Counted from the stretch's first letter, positions 33,870 through 44,300 are shown. The stretch: DNA of 64,000 bases from Taibaiella soli (GCF_003236175.1 NZ_QKTW01000016.1:281131-345130), one strand, 5' to 3'. Translations and numbers: made by a program. Notes: generated from the sequence alone by a model not told the origin.

Positions 33870-34310
33870 ATGAAGATGAAAATGCAAATTCAGCAGCAGA
33901 TCGCGAAACCTGTACATGAGGTTTTTAACGCGATTGTGGATCAGACACAGTTATCGGGCTATTTTACGATCGATGGCAAAGGGAAAATGGAAGAAGGTAA
34001 AACGATTACCTGGCGTTGGGAAGATTACGACGGTTCCATTGATATCCATGTAAAACGTGTAGAAACAGACAAATTCATTTCTTTCAACTGGAGTGGCAGC
34101 GGCTCCGAAACCACCGTAGAAATACATTTTGAAGAGCATGACGGCATCACTACAGCCAAAATCAGAGAGTACGGCTGGGACAAAGATGACAATGGTATTG
34201 CGCGCCTGGTAGAACAGACACAAGGCTGGACGCAAATGCTTTGTTGCCTGAAAGCATATCTGGAATATGACATTAATTTAAGAACGATAAAACACAAGGA
34301 AAACGCCTGA
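33870..34310 (+). CDS. SRPBCC/AHSA1-type START-fold protein
   Basis: The start is the ATG at 33870. The longer frame runs through the orphan terminator. At 146 residues it has the length of the family. It shows the usual opening QQQIAKPVHEVFNAIVDQTQLSGYF, a glycine-rich turn, TWRWEDYDGSIDIHVKRVE, FNWSGSGSETTVEIHFEEHD and the long C-terminal helix GWTQMLCCLKAYLEYDIN. This fold binds hydrophobic ligands. AHSA1-like members in bacteria have no settled function. No toxin or ArsR regulator is adjacent. Confidence 0.88.
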   Translation: MKMKMQIQQQIAKPVHEVFNAIVDQTQLSGYFTIDGKGKMEEGKTITWRWEDYDGSIDIHVKRVETDKFISFNWSGSGSETTVEIHFEEHDGITTAKIREYGWDKDDNGIARLVEQTQGWTQMLCCLKAYLEYDINLRTIKHKENA

Positions 34311-34322
34311 TTTTAATGCTTG

Positions 34323-34553
34323 TCAGCCATTGTCTAGCTCCATAGGAAAAAGGAGTCCGGGTACCGGAAGTGAGTTTTTACCAAGCAGAAAGGCTTCAGT
34401 AACCAATTGCTGAAGTTCGGTATACAAACCATTATTGTGAAGTGGGCTCGCCAGTCGCGAAAAGGCCTGTCTGACCAGTTTTTCCAAAAGAAAAACAGTT
34501 TCTTCGTTATCAGCATTCACTAGCGATATTTTTGCGATTTCGGCGGTGTTCAT
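34323..34553 (-). CDS. Small hypothetical protein (76 aa)
   Basis: The start is the ATG at 34553 (MNTAEIAKISLVNADNEETV). The product looks fully alpha-helical and acidic to neutral, with leucine spacing (FLLEKLVRQAFSRLASPL, LQQLVTEAFLLGKN). I know no family. It sits between the SRPBCC gene and the dehydrogenase on the opposite strand. The composition is protein-like and no overlapping gene competes, but support rests on the ORF alone. Confidence 0.4.
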   Translation of the reverse strand: MNTAEIAKISLVNADNEETVFLLEKLVRQAFSRLASPLHNNGLYTELQQLVTEAFLLGKNSLPVPGLLFPMELDNG

Positions 34554-34635
34554 AATAAAAAGTTTGTAGAAGAAATACAATAAAACATCGTGCCAGACAC
34601 GGCAAACTTTAGATCTTCATTCAATCGCTAATTCC

Positions 34636-34643
34636 TAACTTTG
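34636..34643 (+). promoter_or_regulatory. -7 box directly before the dehydrogenase ATG
   Basis: TAACTTTG matches TAnnTTTG exactly and ends 5 bp before the ATG at 34649, which would make the mRNA leaderless. Confidence 0.5.
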
Positions 34644-34648
34644 CCGCC

Positions 34649-36106
34649 ATGCAACTAACAGCACCGGCACAAATTTCAAACTATATCGGCGGCGCATTTA
34701 AAGCACCGGCGGAAGGTAAATATATAGAAAATATTAATCCTGCAACAGGGGAAGTTTACAGTCAAATTCCAGATAGTACAATCGAGGATGTAAACCAGGC
34801 AGTTGCTGCTGCACAGGCTGCTTTTCCTAAATGGAGCACTACGCCGGCAGAAGAAAAATTTAAAATTCTGAACCGCATAGCGGAATTAATTGATCAGAAT
34901 CTGGATGCTTTGGCACTGGCCGAAACAAATGATAATGGTAAACCGCTTTGGTTGAGCAAAAAGGTAGATATTCCGCGTGCATCAAGCAACTTCCGTTTTT
35001 TTGCAACCGGATTGATGCATTTTGCCACAGAAAGCCACAATATGGAAGACAAGGCAATCAACTACACATTGCGTCAACCTGTAGGTGTAGTGGGTTGTAT
35101 TTCTCCGTGGAATCTGCCATTGTATCTTTTTACCTGGAAAATAGCACCGGCTTTAGCTGCAGGTAACTGCGTGGTGTCAAAACCAAGTGAAGTAACCCCG
35201 ATGACCGGTTATTTGCTGAGCGTAATCTGTAAAGAAGCGGGTCTGCCCGACGGCGTACTGAATATCGTACATGGTAATGGTCCGAATTGTGGTGCTGCAA
35301 TCGTTTCACATCCGCAGATCAAAGCAATTTCATTTACCGGAAGTACGCGCGCGGGCAAAGAAATCGCAGCTACAGCGGCTCCGATGTTTAAGAAAATATC
35401 GCTCGAGCTCGGTGGTAAAAACCCGAATATCATTTTTGCTGATTGTGATTGGGAAAAAATGATGCGTACAACTATCCAGTCTTCATTTGCTAATCAGGGA
35501 CAGATTTGTCTTTGTGGCAGCCGCATTCTGGTTGAAGAAAGTATTTACGAGAAATTCAAAACTGAGTTTATAGAACGAGTTAAAAAGTTAACTGTAGGCG
35601 ATCCGCTGGATGAAAACAGCAAACAGGGGGCAATCGTCAGCAAGATGCATTTTGACAAAGTTTTAGGTTGTATAGAGCTGGCAAAACAAGAAGGTGGCAG
35701 GATTCTTCTTGGTGGGAATGTGGTGAAACCAGAAGGCCGCTGTGCCAACGGTTATTTCATTGAGCCGACAATCATCGAAGGCCTTGGCCCGGATTGTCGC
35801 ACAAATATGGAAGAAATATTTGGGCCGGTAGTGACGCTGCAATCCTTCAAAACAGAAGAAGAAGCACTGACTTTGGCGAATACAAGCGATTACGGTTTGG
35901 CGGCTACTATCTGGACGCAGGACGTAACCAGGGCAAACCGTGTAGCTGCAAAAGTAGGCAGTGGTATTATTTGGGTAAACTGTTGGCTGCTGCGCGATCT
36001 GCGTACGCCATTCGGTGGTTTTAAAAGTTCTGGTGTGGGCCGCGAAGGTGGTTGGGACGCAATGCGTTTCTTCACGGAGCCAAAGAATGTTTGTATCGAA
36101 TTATAA
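34649..36106 (+). CDS. Aldehyde dehydrogenase, ALDH8/aminomuconate-semialdehyde type
   Basis: This 485-residue NAD(P)-dependent dehydrogenase has the usual landmarks: GCISPWNLPLYLFTWKIAPALAAGN, FTGSTRAGKEI, the general base in LELGGKNP (around 254) and the nucleophile in GQICLCGSR (around 288). Near the C-terminus NCWLLRDLRTPFGGFKSSGVGREGG is the signature of the ALDH8 group, which includes 2-aminomuconate and 2-hydroxymuconate semialdehyde dehydrogenases. A role in tryptophan (kynurenine) breakdown is possible, but no other kynurenine gene is present in the window. It is monocistronic with a terminator after it. Confidence 0.92.
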   Translation: MQLTAPAQISNYIGGAFKAPAEGKYIENINPATGEVYSQIPDSTIEDVNQAVAAAQAAFPKWSTTPAEEKFKILNRIAELIDQNLDALALAETNDNGKPLWLSKKVDIPRASSNFRFFATGLMHFATESHNMEDKAINYTLRQPVGVVGCISPWNLPLYLFTWKIAPALAAGNCVVSKPSEVTPMTGYLLSVICKEAGLPDGVLNIVHGNGPNCGAAIVSHPQIKAISFTGSTRAGKEIAATAAPMFKKISLELGGKNPNIIFADCDWEKMMRTTIQSSFANQGQICLCGSRILVEESIYEKFKTEFIERVKKLTVGDPLDENSKQGAIVSKMHFDKVLGCIELAKQEGGRILLGGNVVKPEGRCANGYFIEPTIIEGLGPDCRTNMEEIFGPVVTLQSFKTEEEALTLANTSDYGLAATIWTQDVTRANRVAAKVGSGIIWVNCWLLRDLRTPFGGFKSSGVGREGGWDAMRFFTEPKNVCIEL

Positions 36107-36145
36107 TCGCTGATTTCTTGATCGCTGATTTGTGATGATGAATCA
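36107..36145. repeat. Dispersed GCTGAT-type repeat
   Basis: tcgctgatttcttgatcgct then gatttgtgatgatgaatca, directly after the dehydrogenase stop. Confidence 0.5.
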
Positions 36146-36160
36146 GACATAAAATATAAA

Positions 36161-36202
36161 AGCCAGTTTGCTGAAATTAGTTTCGGCAAACTGGCTTTTT
36201 TA
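36161..36202. terminator. Bidirectional terminator
   Basis: A stem of 11 bp (agccagtttgc/gcaaactggct), extended by weak pairs, with A and T runs on either side. It separates two convergent genes. Confidence 0.85.
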
Positions 36203-36220
36203 GTAATTGCAGCTTTATAC

Positions 36221-37681
36221 TTAGTACTTAACGATTGATTGATTCAACAACGTATTCCCTGAATTGTCTGCAATGCTGATCCAGTAAACGCCTGCCTGCA
36301 GATTGGCCATTGATAAGTTTTCTATTGTTTGTCTCCAGCCGAAAGATTCTGAATGGACGGTTTGACCGGCGGCATTTATAATACGGATAGAAACCGGTGT
36401 GCCAGCTTTAAAATTATCCCAGCGGATGTTTAGCATATCTGTTGATGGATTTGGATAAACGTTGATGTTTGCAGTGGCTTTTGGAATATTATTTACTGCG
36501 AGATCATCGTAATCTTCGTAATAATAGTTCGTAATATAAGTGTTTGTATCTACCATATCCTGTTCCAGGATTGGGTTGTTGCTGGAGTTGTATGTGAAAA
36601 CTTGCGAACCGCTTTCTCCCAGGAATGGAATGTCGATATGTGTCGTATCAGGGAGGCCTTGGGTATTTAAATGCTTTTCATAGAGAAATGCAGGCACGAG
36701 TGGCATAGACGGTAATTGGAAGTAGAGCGGATTTATGGAACTCAGCCAATATGTACAGAATGCGGAGTTGTTTGTGTAGCCAAAGGAGTCTGCCGACATC
36801 GGGACTAGTAAAGTACCGCCTGTGTCCACGCTGTATGCGGAGGTCTGCAGTTGATTGCTGGCGGTATACGTATTGACATATTGCTGTGTTAACAGCCAGG
36901 AGCTGCCGGTGAATTCATACATGTTGATTTGGGTCAAGTTATTGTTTGTGTAGCTATAGGCAATTGCGCCAACAGGCAACCAGGCTCCGGAATCATAGAA
37001 TGTCAGGGTGTCCGTTTGCTGTATGCCTTGGGCATCATAATAAATCGTTCTCTTATCTGCCGTATCCCAGTTATTATTATTCCAATTCATGCGGACAACA
37101 GTGGCAACTCTGCCCTGGGCGTCATATGTACTGAGATATCGATTATTGCCCATTGGCGTTCCTGTCGACAGATCATAAGTAGCATAGTCCGCTATTTTAT
37201 TATTGTTTACATAGCTGCCGGTTATTCTGCTTAAAAGCACAAGGTTATTATTGGAGTCGAGTTGGAAACTGATAGTTGAATCCGTCAGCGTCAGCGGTTG
37301 GGCAACTGAGGTAAATCCAAATTGCGATGGTGCATTAAATGTGGGCATATCATCTGGTTCATAGTTGAAGTCATAGCTCATCATGTTATAGTCAAAAGTA
37401 GAACCACGGTAATTATTGCCATTGTAGTAGAAATAACTAGAGTCCGTAATGTCATATACACCATTTGTGGCATTATAGTCGGACGAAGCTATAAGGCGCT
37501 GTTTAATTACCGTCGTTTTCATTTGTGCTGCACGTATCGCCTGCTGATTCATAAATGAAAAAATTGGCTGGTAGTGGCTAGGATTTTGCTTGATATAATC
37601 TTTTAAGGTGACCTTTTTAGTTTGTGCAGTCACTGGACTTATAGCAATCCCGGCAAGAAGTAATGTGGAAAGGAATTTCAT
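36221..37681 (-). CDS. Secreted protein with T9SS type A sorting domain
   Basis: This 486-residue protein carries a signal peptide (MKFLSTLLLAGIAISPVTAQ). The middle consists of repeated tyrosine- and asparagine-rich hairpins (YSYTNNNLTQINMY, TYTASNQLQTSAYS, FTYNSSNNPILEQDM), which look like the YD/RHS-type repeats seen in Bacteroidota. The C-terminal ~80 residues are a Por tail: INVYPNPSTDMLNIRWDNF, then SIRIINAAGQTVHSE and LQAGVYWISIADNSG. It should leave the cell through T9SS. No catalytic motif is visible. Confidence 0.87.
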   Translation of the reverse strand: MKFLSTLLLAGIAISPVTAQTKKVTLKDYIKQNPSHYQPIFSFMNQQAIRAAQMKTTVIKQRLIASSDYNATNGVYDITDSSYFYYNGNNYRGSTFDYNMMSYDFNYEPDDMPTFNAPSQFGFTSVAQPLTLTDSTISFQLDSNNNLVLLSRITGSYVNNNKIADYATYDLSTGTPMGNNRYLSTYDAQGRVATVVRMNWNNNNWDTADKRTIYYDAQGIQQTDTLTFYDSGAWLPVGAIAYSYTNNNLTQINMYEFTGSSWLLTQQYVNTYTASNQLQTSAYSVDTGGTLLVPMSADSFGYTNNSAFCTYWLSSINPLYFQLPSMPLVPAFLYEKHLNTQGLPDTTHIDIPFLGESGSQVFTYNSSNNPILEQDMVDTNTYITNYYYEDYDDLAVNNIPKATANINVYPNPSTDMLNIRWDNFKAGTPVSIRIINAAGQTVHSESFGWRQTIENLSMANLQAGVYWISIADNSGNTLLNQSIVKY

Positions 37682-37743
37682 AAGATTATATTTTCAAATT
37701 AATGATATTAAAAATAAATCTTTTCCATTAATGATGAGTAATC

Positions 37744-37778
37744 CCATAAAAAAAGTCCTCACAGTAACGTGAGGACTT
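37744..37778 (-). terminator. Terminator of the ribosomal operon
   Basis: A 10-bp perfect stem (aagtcctcac/gtgaggactt) has a 6-nt loop and on the minus strand runs into TTTTTTT, after the tsf stop. Confidence 0.92.
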
Positions 37779-37801
37779 CTATAAAAAGATTCAGACTAAA
37801 A

Positions 37802-38638
37802 TTAGCCGATAGCTACGCGTTTGAAAGCAGTAACAGTAAGATCAGCATTTACAGATTTCAGATAATCTGCGATTGATTTGCTAGGATCTTTTACGAAAGC
37901 TTGAGCCAACAGTGTGTTTTCTTTGAAGAAAGCATTCAGTTTGCCATCAGCGATTTTCGCAACCATATCAGCTGGTTTGCCAGCCATTTTAGGATCTGCC
38001 TGAATTTGTTCAGTAACGATCGCTCTTTCTCTTTCAACTACATCAGCAGAAACGCTGTCAGCATTTACAGCTACAGGGTTCATTGCTGCGATTTGCATAG
38101 CAACGTCGCGGCCAGCTTCAGGAGCTTCGGTAGTCAAAGCAACCAGTACACCGATACGGTTTGCACCGTGGATATATGCAGATACAAAAGGAGCTTCAAC
38201 GCGTTCGAAAGCTACGATACCGATTTTTTCACCGATAGCAGCCAGTTTATCGTTTACGAGATCAGCAACTTTAGCACCGTTGATAGTTACTTCGTTCAGT
38301 TCTTCAGCGGATTTTACGTCGTTTGCAACAGCGGCATCAGCGATGCTCTGAGCAAAAGCAACGAAATCAGCGTTTTTAGAAACGAAGTCAGTTTCAGAGC
38401 TTACACAAACGATGAAACCAGTTTTGTTATCAGCTGAAGTTTTAGCGATAACAACACCTTCGTTTGCTTCACGGTCACTGCGTTTAGCAGCAACTTTCTG
38501 TCCTTGTTTACGCAACCAGTCGATCGCTGCTTCAAAGTCACCACTTGTTTCAGTCAATGCTTTGCGGCAGTCCATCATACCAGCACCTGTTTGCTGACGC
38601 AGTTTGTTAATTTCTGCTGCAGAAATAGTTACGCTCAT
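37802..38638 (-). CDS. tsf: Elongation factor Ts
   Basis: Guanine-nucleotide exchange factor of EF-Tu. At 278 residues it has the normal length. The N-terminal UBA-like part (INKLRQQTGAGMMDCRKALTE) and the conserved SSETDFVSKN (TDFV near 83-86) that disturbs the EF-Tu magnesium site are present, followed by the core with MQIAAMNPVAV. It is the last gene of rplM-rpsI-rpsB-tsf and ends in a strong terminator. Confidence 0.97.
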   Translation of the reverse strand: MSVTISAAEINKLRQQTGAGMMDCRKALTETSGDFEAAIDWLRKQGQKVAAKRSDREANEGVVIAKTSADNKTGFIVCVSSETDFVSKNADFVAFAQSIADAAVANDVKSAEELNEVTINGAKVADLVNDKLAAIGEKIGIVAFERVEAPFVSAYIHGANRIGVLVALTTEAPEAGRDVAMQIAAMNPVAVNADSVSADVVERERAIVTEQIQADPKMAGKPADMVAKIADGKLNAFFKENTLLAQAFVKDPSKSIADYLKSVNADLTVTAFKRVAIG

Positions 38639-38763
38639 TTTAATTTCTCCTATTATTTGAGGTTAATGTTATTAATTGAAATCGGGTGCAAAAATCGTAA
38701 ATTATGTTTAAAGCCCCAAATATGGGGCTTTAAGACACTATTAATTTAGATTATATGCTGTGA

Positions 38764-39705
38764 TTAGCGCTTTGGACCACCCGGACGGCTACCTGCGCCT
38801 TGGCGGTTACCACCACCACCTGGACGGTTGCCTGAACCCTGACGGTTACCACCGCCTTGACGGTTGCCACCACCTGGGCGATTATTGCCACCACCAGCAC
38901 CTTGACGACCGCGACGTTCACCTTTACCTTCTTCTTCGTCGTTCATGTCGAGACCGTGCATTCTTGTTTCTTCTTCTTCCACTACTTCTTCTTCACCAGC
39001 TTCTTTAGCTGTAGCGCGTTCCTGAAGACCTTCCAGGATAGCTGCAGTCAGATAGTTAGTGATGATAGCGATTGATTTTGTAGCATCGTCGTTAGCAGGG
39101 ATTGCGAAGTCTACTTTAGTAGGATCGCTGTTGGTATCAACCATAGCGAAAGTAGAGATACCGAGGCGTTTTGCTTCTGCCAGAGCGATGTGTTCGTGGC
39201 TGATATCAACCATGAACAATGCAGCTGGAGTGCGACCCATTTGAGAGATACCGCCCAGTACTTTTTCCATTTTCTCTTTGCTGCGGCTCAGTGTCAGGCG
39301 CTCTTTTTTAGTAACGCTGTCCATTGTGCCGTCTTCCAGCATTTTTTCGATGCTCTGCATCTTCTTAACGCTCTTGCGGATTGTCTGGAAGTTTGTGAGC
39401 ATACCACCTAACCAGCGTTCAGTAACATAAGGCATGTTAGCTTTTTCAGCTGCTTCGGCAACGATTTCTTTAGCTTGTTTTTTAGTAGCTACGAACATGA
39501 TTTTCTTACCGCTTTTTGCGATAGATTTCAGTGCAGCAGCAGCTTCTTCAAGACCTTCAATTGTTTTGTTCAGGTCAATGATATGGATACCGTTCTTTTC
39601 AGCAAAGATGTACGGCAACATTTTGGGATTCCATTTTTTCTTCAGGTGGCCAAAATGTACACCAGCTTCCAGTAACAGCTGATGAAGGCTTTTATTTTCT
39701 TCCAT
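38764..39705 (-). CDS. rpsB: 30S ribosomal protein S2 with long RGG-like C-terminal extension
   Basis: Residues 1-231 are a normal S2 core ([20 protein letters not shown], then [26 protein letters not shown] and [12 protein letters not shown]). The remaining ~80 residues are unusual: an acidic patch ([23 protein letters not shown]) followed by about 50 residues of Gly, Asn, Arg, Gln and Pro in GGGNR-type repeats. This resembles RGG-box RNA-binding tails. The frame is open without disturbance, and codons of the repeats vary, so it is not a recent slippage product. It is third in the operon. Confidence 0.96.
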   Translation of the reverse strand: MEENKSLHQLLLEAGVHFGHLKKKWNPKMLPYIFAEKNGIHIIDLNKTIEGLEEAAAALKSIAKSGKKIMFVATKKQAKEIVAEAAEKANMPYVTERWLGGMLTNFQTIRKSVKKMQSIEKMLEDGTMDSVTKKERLTLSRSKEKMEKVLGGISQMGRTPAALFMVDISHEHIALAEAKRLGISTFAMVDTNSDPTKVDFAIPANDDATKSIAIITNYLTAAILEGLQERATAKEAGEEEVVEEEETRMHGLDMNDEEEGKGERRGRQGAGGGNNRPGGGNRQGGGNRQGSGNRPGGGGNRQGAGSRPGGPKR

Positions 39706-39756
39706 TGTAATTTTTTCTTGTCGGTTAAAAAAATAAAGAATACAACCAGGCTGCGA

Positions 39757-40146
39757 TTAACGTTTAGAGAACTGGAAGCTACGACGAGCTTTGCGTTTAC
39801 CGAATTTCTTACGTTCAACAGAGCGAGGATCGCGGCGCATCAGTCCTTCTTTTTTCAGAGCTGGACGGAATTCCGGATTTACTTCGCACAGTACGCGTGC
39901 AATAGCCATTTTGATAGCTTCTGCCTGGCCTTTAGGACCACCACCTTGTACATTTACTACGATGTCATAGCTGCTTGCACCATCAATTGTCTTCAGAGGA
40001 AGCTCTACCTGATTTTGCAGGTACATGATAGGGAAGTATGCTTTGTATTCTTTGCCATTAACCGTGATGTTGCCGGCGCCTTTGCTCAGATACACACGTG
40101 CTACCGCTTCTTTACGGCGACCAACGGCGTTTTTTTGTTTCTCCAT
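39757..40146 (-). CDS. rpsI: 30S ribosomal protein S9
   Basis: At 129 residues it has the expected length. GRRKEAVARVYLSKGAGNITVNGK at the start and GLMRRDPRSVERKKFGKRKARRSFQFSKR at the end are canonical, the last residues KR reaching the P-site tRNA. It is located between rplM (54 bp upstream) and rpsB, as in many bacteria. Confidence 0.98.
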   Translation of the reverse strand: MEKQKNAVGRRKEAVARVYLSKGAGNITVNGKEYKAYFPIMYLQNQVELPLKTIDGASSYDIVVNVQGGGPKGQAEAIKMAIARVLCEVNPEFRPALKKEGLMRRDPRSVERKKFGKRKARRSFQFSKR

Positions 40147-40200
40147 TTATTATGAAGGTTATAACTGTTTTACAAAAGTTGATTTAAATACCCAGTTGAA

Positions 40201-40644
40201 TTAGAATGTCAATTCTACTGGTTTTTGTGCTGCGTGTGGATGTTCTGCACCTTCGTACACGAACAGTTTCTTGTACATAGCACGACCCAGACGATTTTTA
40301 GGGAGCATACCTTTTACAGCGCGCTCGATAACCAGGTTAGGACGGCTGTTCAGCAGGATTTTTGCTGTAGCAGACTTCTGACCACCAGGGTAACCTGAAT
40401 AGGTCAGATATTCTTTGTCTTCCAGTTTGTTACCAGTCAACTGTACTTTACCGGAATTGATTACGATTACATAATCGCCACAATCAAAATGCGGAGTATA
40501 GTATGGCTTGTTTTTACCACGCAGGATAGACGCAATCTTAGTCGTCATACGACCCAGCGTTTGGTTGGTAGCATCTGCCACGTACCAGTTACGTTGTACG
40601 ATCTTCTCGTTAGCAGATTGTGTTTTAAAACTAAGGTGTCTCAT
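40201..40644 (-). CDS. rplM: 50S ribosomal protein L13
   Basis: The start is the ATG at 40644 ([26 protein letters not shown]), giving 147 residues, the normal size. The frame continues upstream, but that part is the leader and promoter. Landmarks are [29 protein letters not shown], and [23 protein letters not shown]. It is the first gene of the operon. A structured leader just upstream (40674-40717) suggests autoregulation. Confidence 0.97.
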   Translation of the reverse strand: MRHLSFKTQSANEKIVQRNWYVADATNQTLGRMTTKIASILRGKNKPYYTPHFDCGDYVIVINSGKVQLTGNKLEDKEYLTYSGYPGGQKSATAKILLNSRPNLVIERAVKGMLPKNRLGRAMYKKLFVYEGAEHPHAAQKPVELTF

Positions 40645-40673
40645 TTCCTTTTTAATATTTTCTATTGAATATC

Positions 40674-40717
40674 TGTGCTTTAAAAGGTTGAGTGAGGAAC
40701 AACTCAATGCGGGCACA
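40674..40717 (-). promoter_or_regulatory. Structured leader of rplM, likely ribosomal-protein autoregulatory site
   Basis: On the minus strand an outer stem TGTGC/GCACA (40717-40713 with 40678-40674) encloses an inner stem TTGAGT/ACTCAA (40707-40702 with 40693-40688). An 8-nt loop TGTTCCTC closes it and an asymmetric internal loop lies between. It lies between the promoter and the rplM ATG, the usual place for binding of L13 or S9. Confidence 0.5.
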
Positions 40718-40732
40718 TAAATTTTTGGACTG

Positions 40733-40764
40733 CGAAGGTAGCCCCGATAATGCATTGTGCCAAA
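40733..40764 (-). promoter_or_regulatory. Promoter of rplM-rpsI-rpsB-tsf
   Basis: On the minus strand TTTG (40764-40761) is followed after 20 nt by TACCTTCG (40740-40733), one mismatch from TAnnTTTG. The start point would be about 85 nt before the rplM ATG. Confidence 0.65.
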
Positions 40765-40893
40765 TAAATCATTAAGATTTTTTTCTACACCTCTATAACT
40801 TATTGATTTGCAATAAAATTTTCGTATCAAAAAAAACATAGAAATGCCAGAGTGAAAATCGGCACGGAAATTGATCTTAAGAGATTTATCCAA

Positions 40894-41332
40894 ATGCGTT
40901 AAAAATGTGTGAATGTTTTGTTGCTGGTTTCATAAAAAGCATTTAGCGTATTCCGTTTCGTCGAATGTGCTCATAAAGAGTCAGTCATCCAGCCGCTAGA
41001 TTAAAAATTTGGAACCATCAATTGTCTGTTGTGACTATGGCGAGTTGGGGAATTGAGATCTCATTTAACGTAATCATTATGTAGAAAATCAAGTGTTTAG
41101 TTCCCCCAAGCGGTATGTATTAACAGTAATTGCCTGAAAATGAATAGTTGGCATGGATTTTGTTGCAAGAAAAAATATCGAGATACGTTAAAGTCACGTG
41201 AATGTATTGTTATTATTTTCATAAAAAATATTTGCATGTTAGCTTTATTATCAATAAATTCACTAATAAAATCACCCTCTAATATATTGTCAGGCACTAA
41301 AGGAAATATTATTAAACATTAAATCTTAGAGT
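40894..41332. other. Non-coding stretch upstream of susC
   Basis: About 440 A+T-rich bases lie between the ribosomal operon promoter and the SusC gene. It must contain the susC promoter, but I cannot fix one. No hairpin or repeat stands out. The short ORFs here have implausible composition. Confidence 0.5.
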
Positions 41333-44300
41333 ATGAAAAGAATTCTGTTACTACTTATCGTGCTGCTTACAGTAAGTGCGGAGGCTGTAATGGCCCAGGC
41401 CAGGAAAGTAAGCGGTCGGGTGTTAGACGAACGAAATCAAGGATTGCCGGGGGCGGGTGTAGCTATTAAGGGAACAACGCTTGGTACGGTAACCGATGTG
41501 GACGGTAACTTCTCAGTAGATGTGCCAGCGGAAAATAAAGTGCTGACAATACAGTCGGTCGGTTATGCAACACAAGACGTAAATATTACGGGAGGAACAA
41601 TTGTGGTGCGTATGCAGCCAGCATCCAACGAGTTGAAGGAAGCGGTTGTGACCGGCGCCTTGAACATCAGACGGGAGAAAAGGGATATCGGTTACTCCGC
41701 AACAACTTTATCTAGTCAGGATCTCACAGCGGGTAACAACGTGAGCGCCTTGTCTGCGATTCAGGGTAAAACTGCCGGTGTTAACATTACCAGTGCTACC
41801 GGTGGACCTGGTGGTTCAACCCGTGTGGTACTCCGTGGTGAGAAATCTCTAGGTAATGGTAACAATGCACTTATCGTTGTAGATGGTATACCGATTAATA
41901 ACAGTAGCCGCCTTGAAGGGGTGAGTGATTTGTCCCAGATTGACTTCGGTAACCAGGGTAATGATATTAACCCCGATGACATTGAGTCTATTACGGTGTT
42001 GAAAGGTCCGGCGGCGGCAGCGCTTTATGGATCAATTGCCGCTAACGGTGCCATCATGATTACGACAAAAAGTGGCCGTACGAAAAAGCAAAAAAGTAAA
42101 ACGGAAGTATCATTCCAGACACGTTATACATTATCAAACATTCTGAAATACCCGGATTTCCAGAATTCTTATGGACAGGGTAACGTATATGACGGTATCG
42201 CAGACGATCATAGGGAAAATTTTAGCTGGGGCGAGAAATTCGACGGACAGCTTCGTCCCTGGGGTCAGGTAATCGATGGTCAGCAATTAGTAAAACCTTA
42301 TTCTGCTCAGCCGAATAATATTAAAGATTTCTTCAACACAGGTAAGACTCTTGAAAATAATCTTTCTCTGGGTGGTGGTGATGAAAAGAATGCGTTTTAC
42401 CTTTCTTTGAATACATTAAACAATACCGGTGTTACTCCGAATACTTTCTACGATAAATACAGTGTTCGTTTTAATGGAACGCATGATTTTTCCAATAAAG
42501 TATATGCCAGTCTCAATTTCAACTATCTGAATATTAGTCAGCGTGTAGAAACTCAGGGACAGTCCGCCAATGGTCAGGGTGCGGTTTGGGACAACCTGCT
42601 GCAAACTCCGCGTGATATTCCTGTACAAGAACTGAAGAATTTAGATAATCCTTTTTATGGATATGGCTTCACCGATCCGAATGGTATTCAACGTTATGGT
42701 TATTATGGCGCCTACTCACTGAACCCATATTTTGTTGCGGATAAATTTGACAACCGTGATAAAACAGACCGCATCATCAGTGCCGTTACTGTTGGTTATA
42801 AACCAACCAGCCACTGGAATATTTACGATCGGGCAGGTGTAGACGTAATTTCTGACCGGACTTTCCAGAAAATACCAAAATACTTTTATCAGCCATTCGA
42901 TGAAGTTTATTATTCAAACCCAGACGGTACCACACAAAATCAGACTAACAATGGTGGTTACTTCCAGGGAAGTGACGCTCGTCTCAGCTTTTACAACGAT
43001 GCGATCGCCAATTACAATAATCAGTTGAGTCAGGACATCGGTATCGATTTGACAGTAGGTAATAACATTCGTTATAGTGCGGAAAACATTCTGACATCAA
43101 ACATCGATCCGAACACAAATGGTCTGGTAATTCCCGATTACTACAATTTTGGTAATGCGCAAAGTAATGTGGCCTCTGTAAACAGTTATTTCCGTTCCGG
43201 CCTTGTAGCTGCCTATGGAGATCTACGCTTAGATTATAAGAAAACTGTTTTCCTGGAAATGACAGGCCGGAATGACTGGTCTTCTACGTTAGCTCCGGGG
43301 CACTGGTCTTTCTTCTACCCAAGTATGACAGCCTCATGGGTGTTTACCGAGACTTTTAAAGGTAATTTCACTGATAAAGTACTGACTTATGGTAAGCTTC
43401 GCGGTGGTTATGCGTCAGTAGGTAATGGTGCTGGAATTTATCAAAACAATGCAGCAGGTTTTGCGCGTGCAACATCTTCCACACAGTTTGGTAGTGTCAC
43501 ATTCCCATTCGCTACGCCGGCCGGCGGCTTGATTCCGGGCTATACTCTGGGTAATGTAATTGGTAATCCCGATCTGCGACCTGAAAGAACGAATTCTTGG
43601 GAAGTAGGTACAGACCTGCAGTTCTTTCAAAACAGAGCGAGTGTTGAATTTACTTACTATGACAACATGACCGTTGACCAGATCACGACTATACCAGTTG
43701 CGCCATCTTCTGGTTACACCGGTAAGGTTGTCAACGTAGGTAATGTGCGCAATAACGGTGTTGAATTAGCGATCCGTGTTACTCCGATTTCCACAAGATC
43801 AGGTTTCCGTTGGGAACTCTTCGGTACTTACTATAAAAACAACAGCATGGTGGAACGCCTGAATGAAGGTACTTCCCAGATTTCTCTGGGCGGTGCCAGC
43901 GACATGCAGGTTACAGCTACTGTAGGAAAACCTTATGGTGCTTTTTACGGAACTGACCTTCAGACCGACGCCCAGGGCCGCACTGTTGTAGACAGCGCGA
44001 GTGGTATGCCGAAACTGAGTTCAACAGCTGTTTATAAAGGTTCTTTTCAACCGAAGTTTATCGCATCATGGGGTACAACACTGTCTTACAAAGGGTTGAC
44101 ATTTAATGTGTTGTTCAACACAAAACAAGGCGGTGTATTCTATTCAGCAACAAAAGATCTGATGGATTTCACTGGTACATCTGAAGAAACAGGAAAGAGA
44201 GATCCTTATGTATTTCCGAATTCCGTTTACATCAACTCTCAAGGACAATCAGTTACCAATACGACCAATTTTTCACCTTATAGCTATTATACTCGTGTAG

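Noticed and set aside
38778..38930. A possible CRISPR array in the repetitive ggacggttgcc region
   Set aside because: The repeats are short, in frame and coding (GGGNR repeats of ribosomal protein S2). There are no spacers of constant length.
41140..41322. A 60-codon ORF before susC, including a hydrophobic 28-codon end
   Set aside because: No homologous copy, no leader motif as in the tiny-peptide array, and poor composition.
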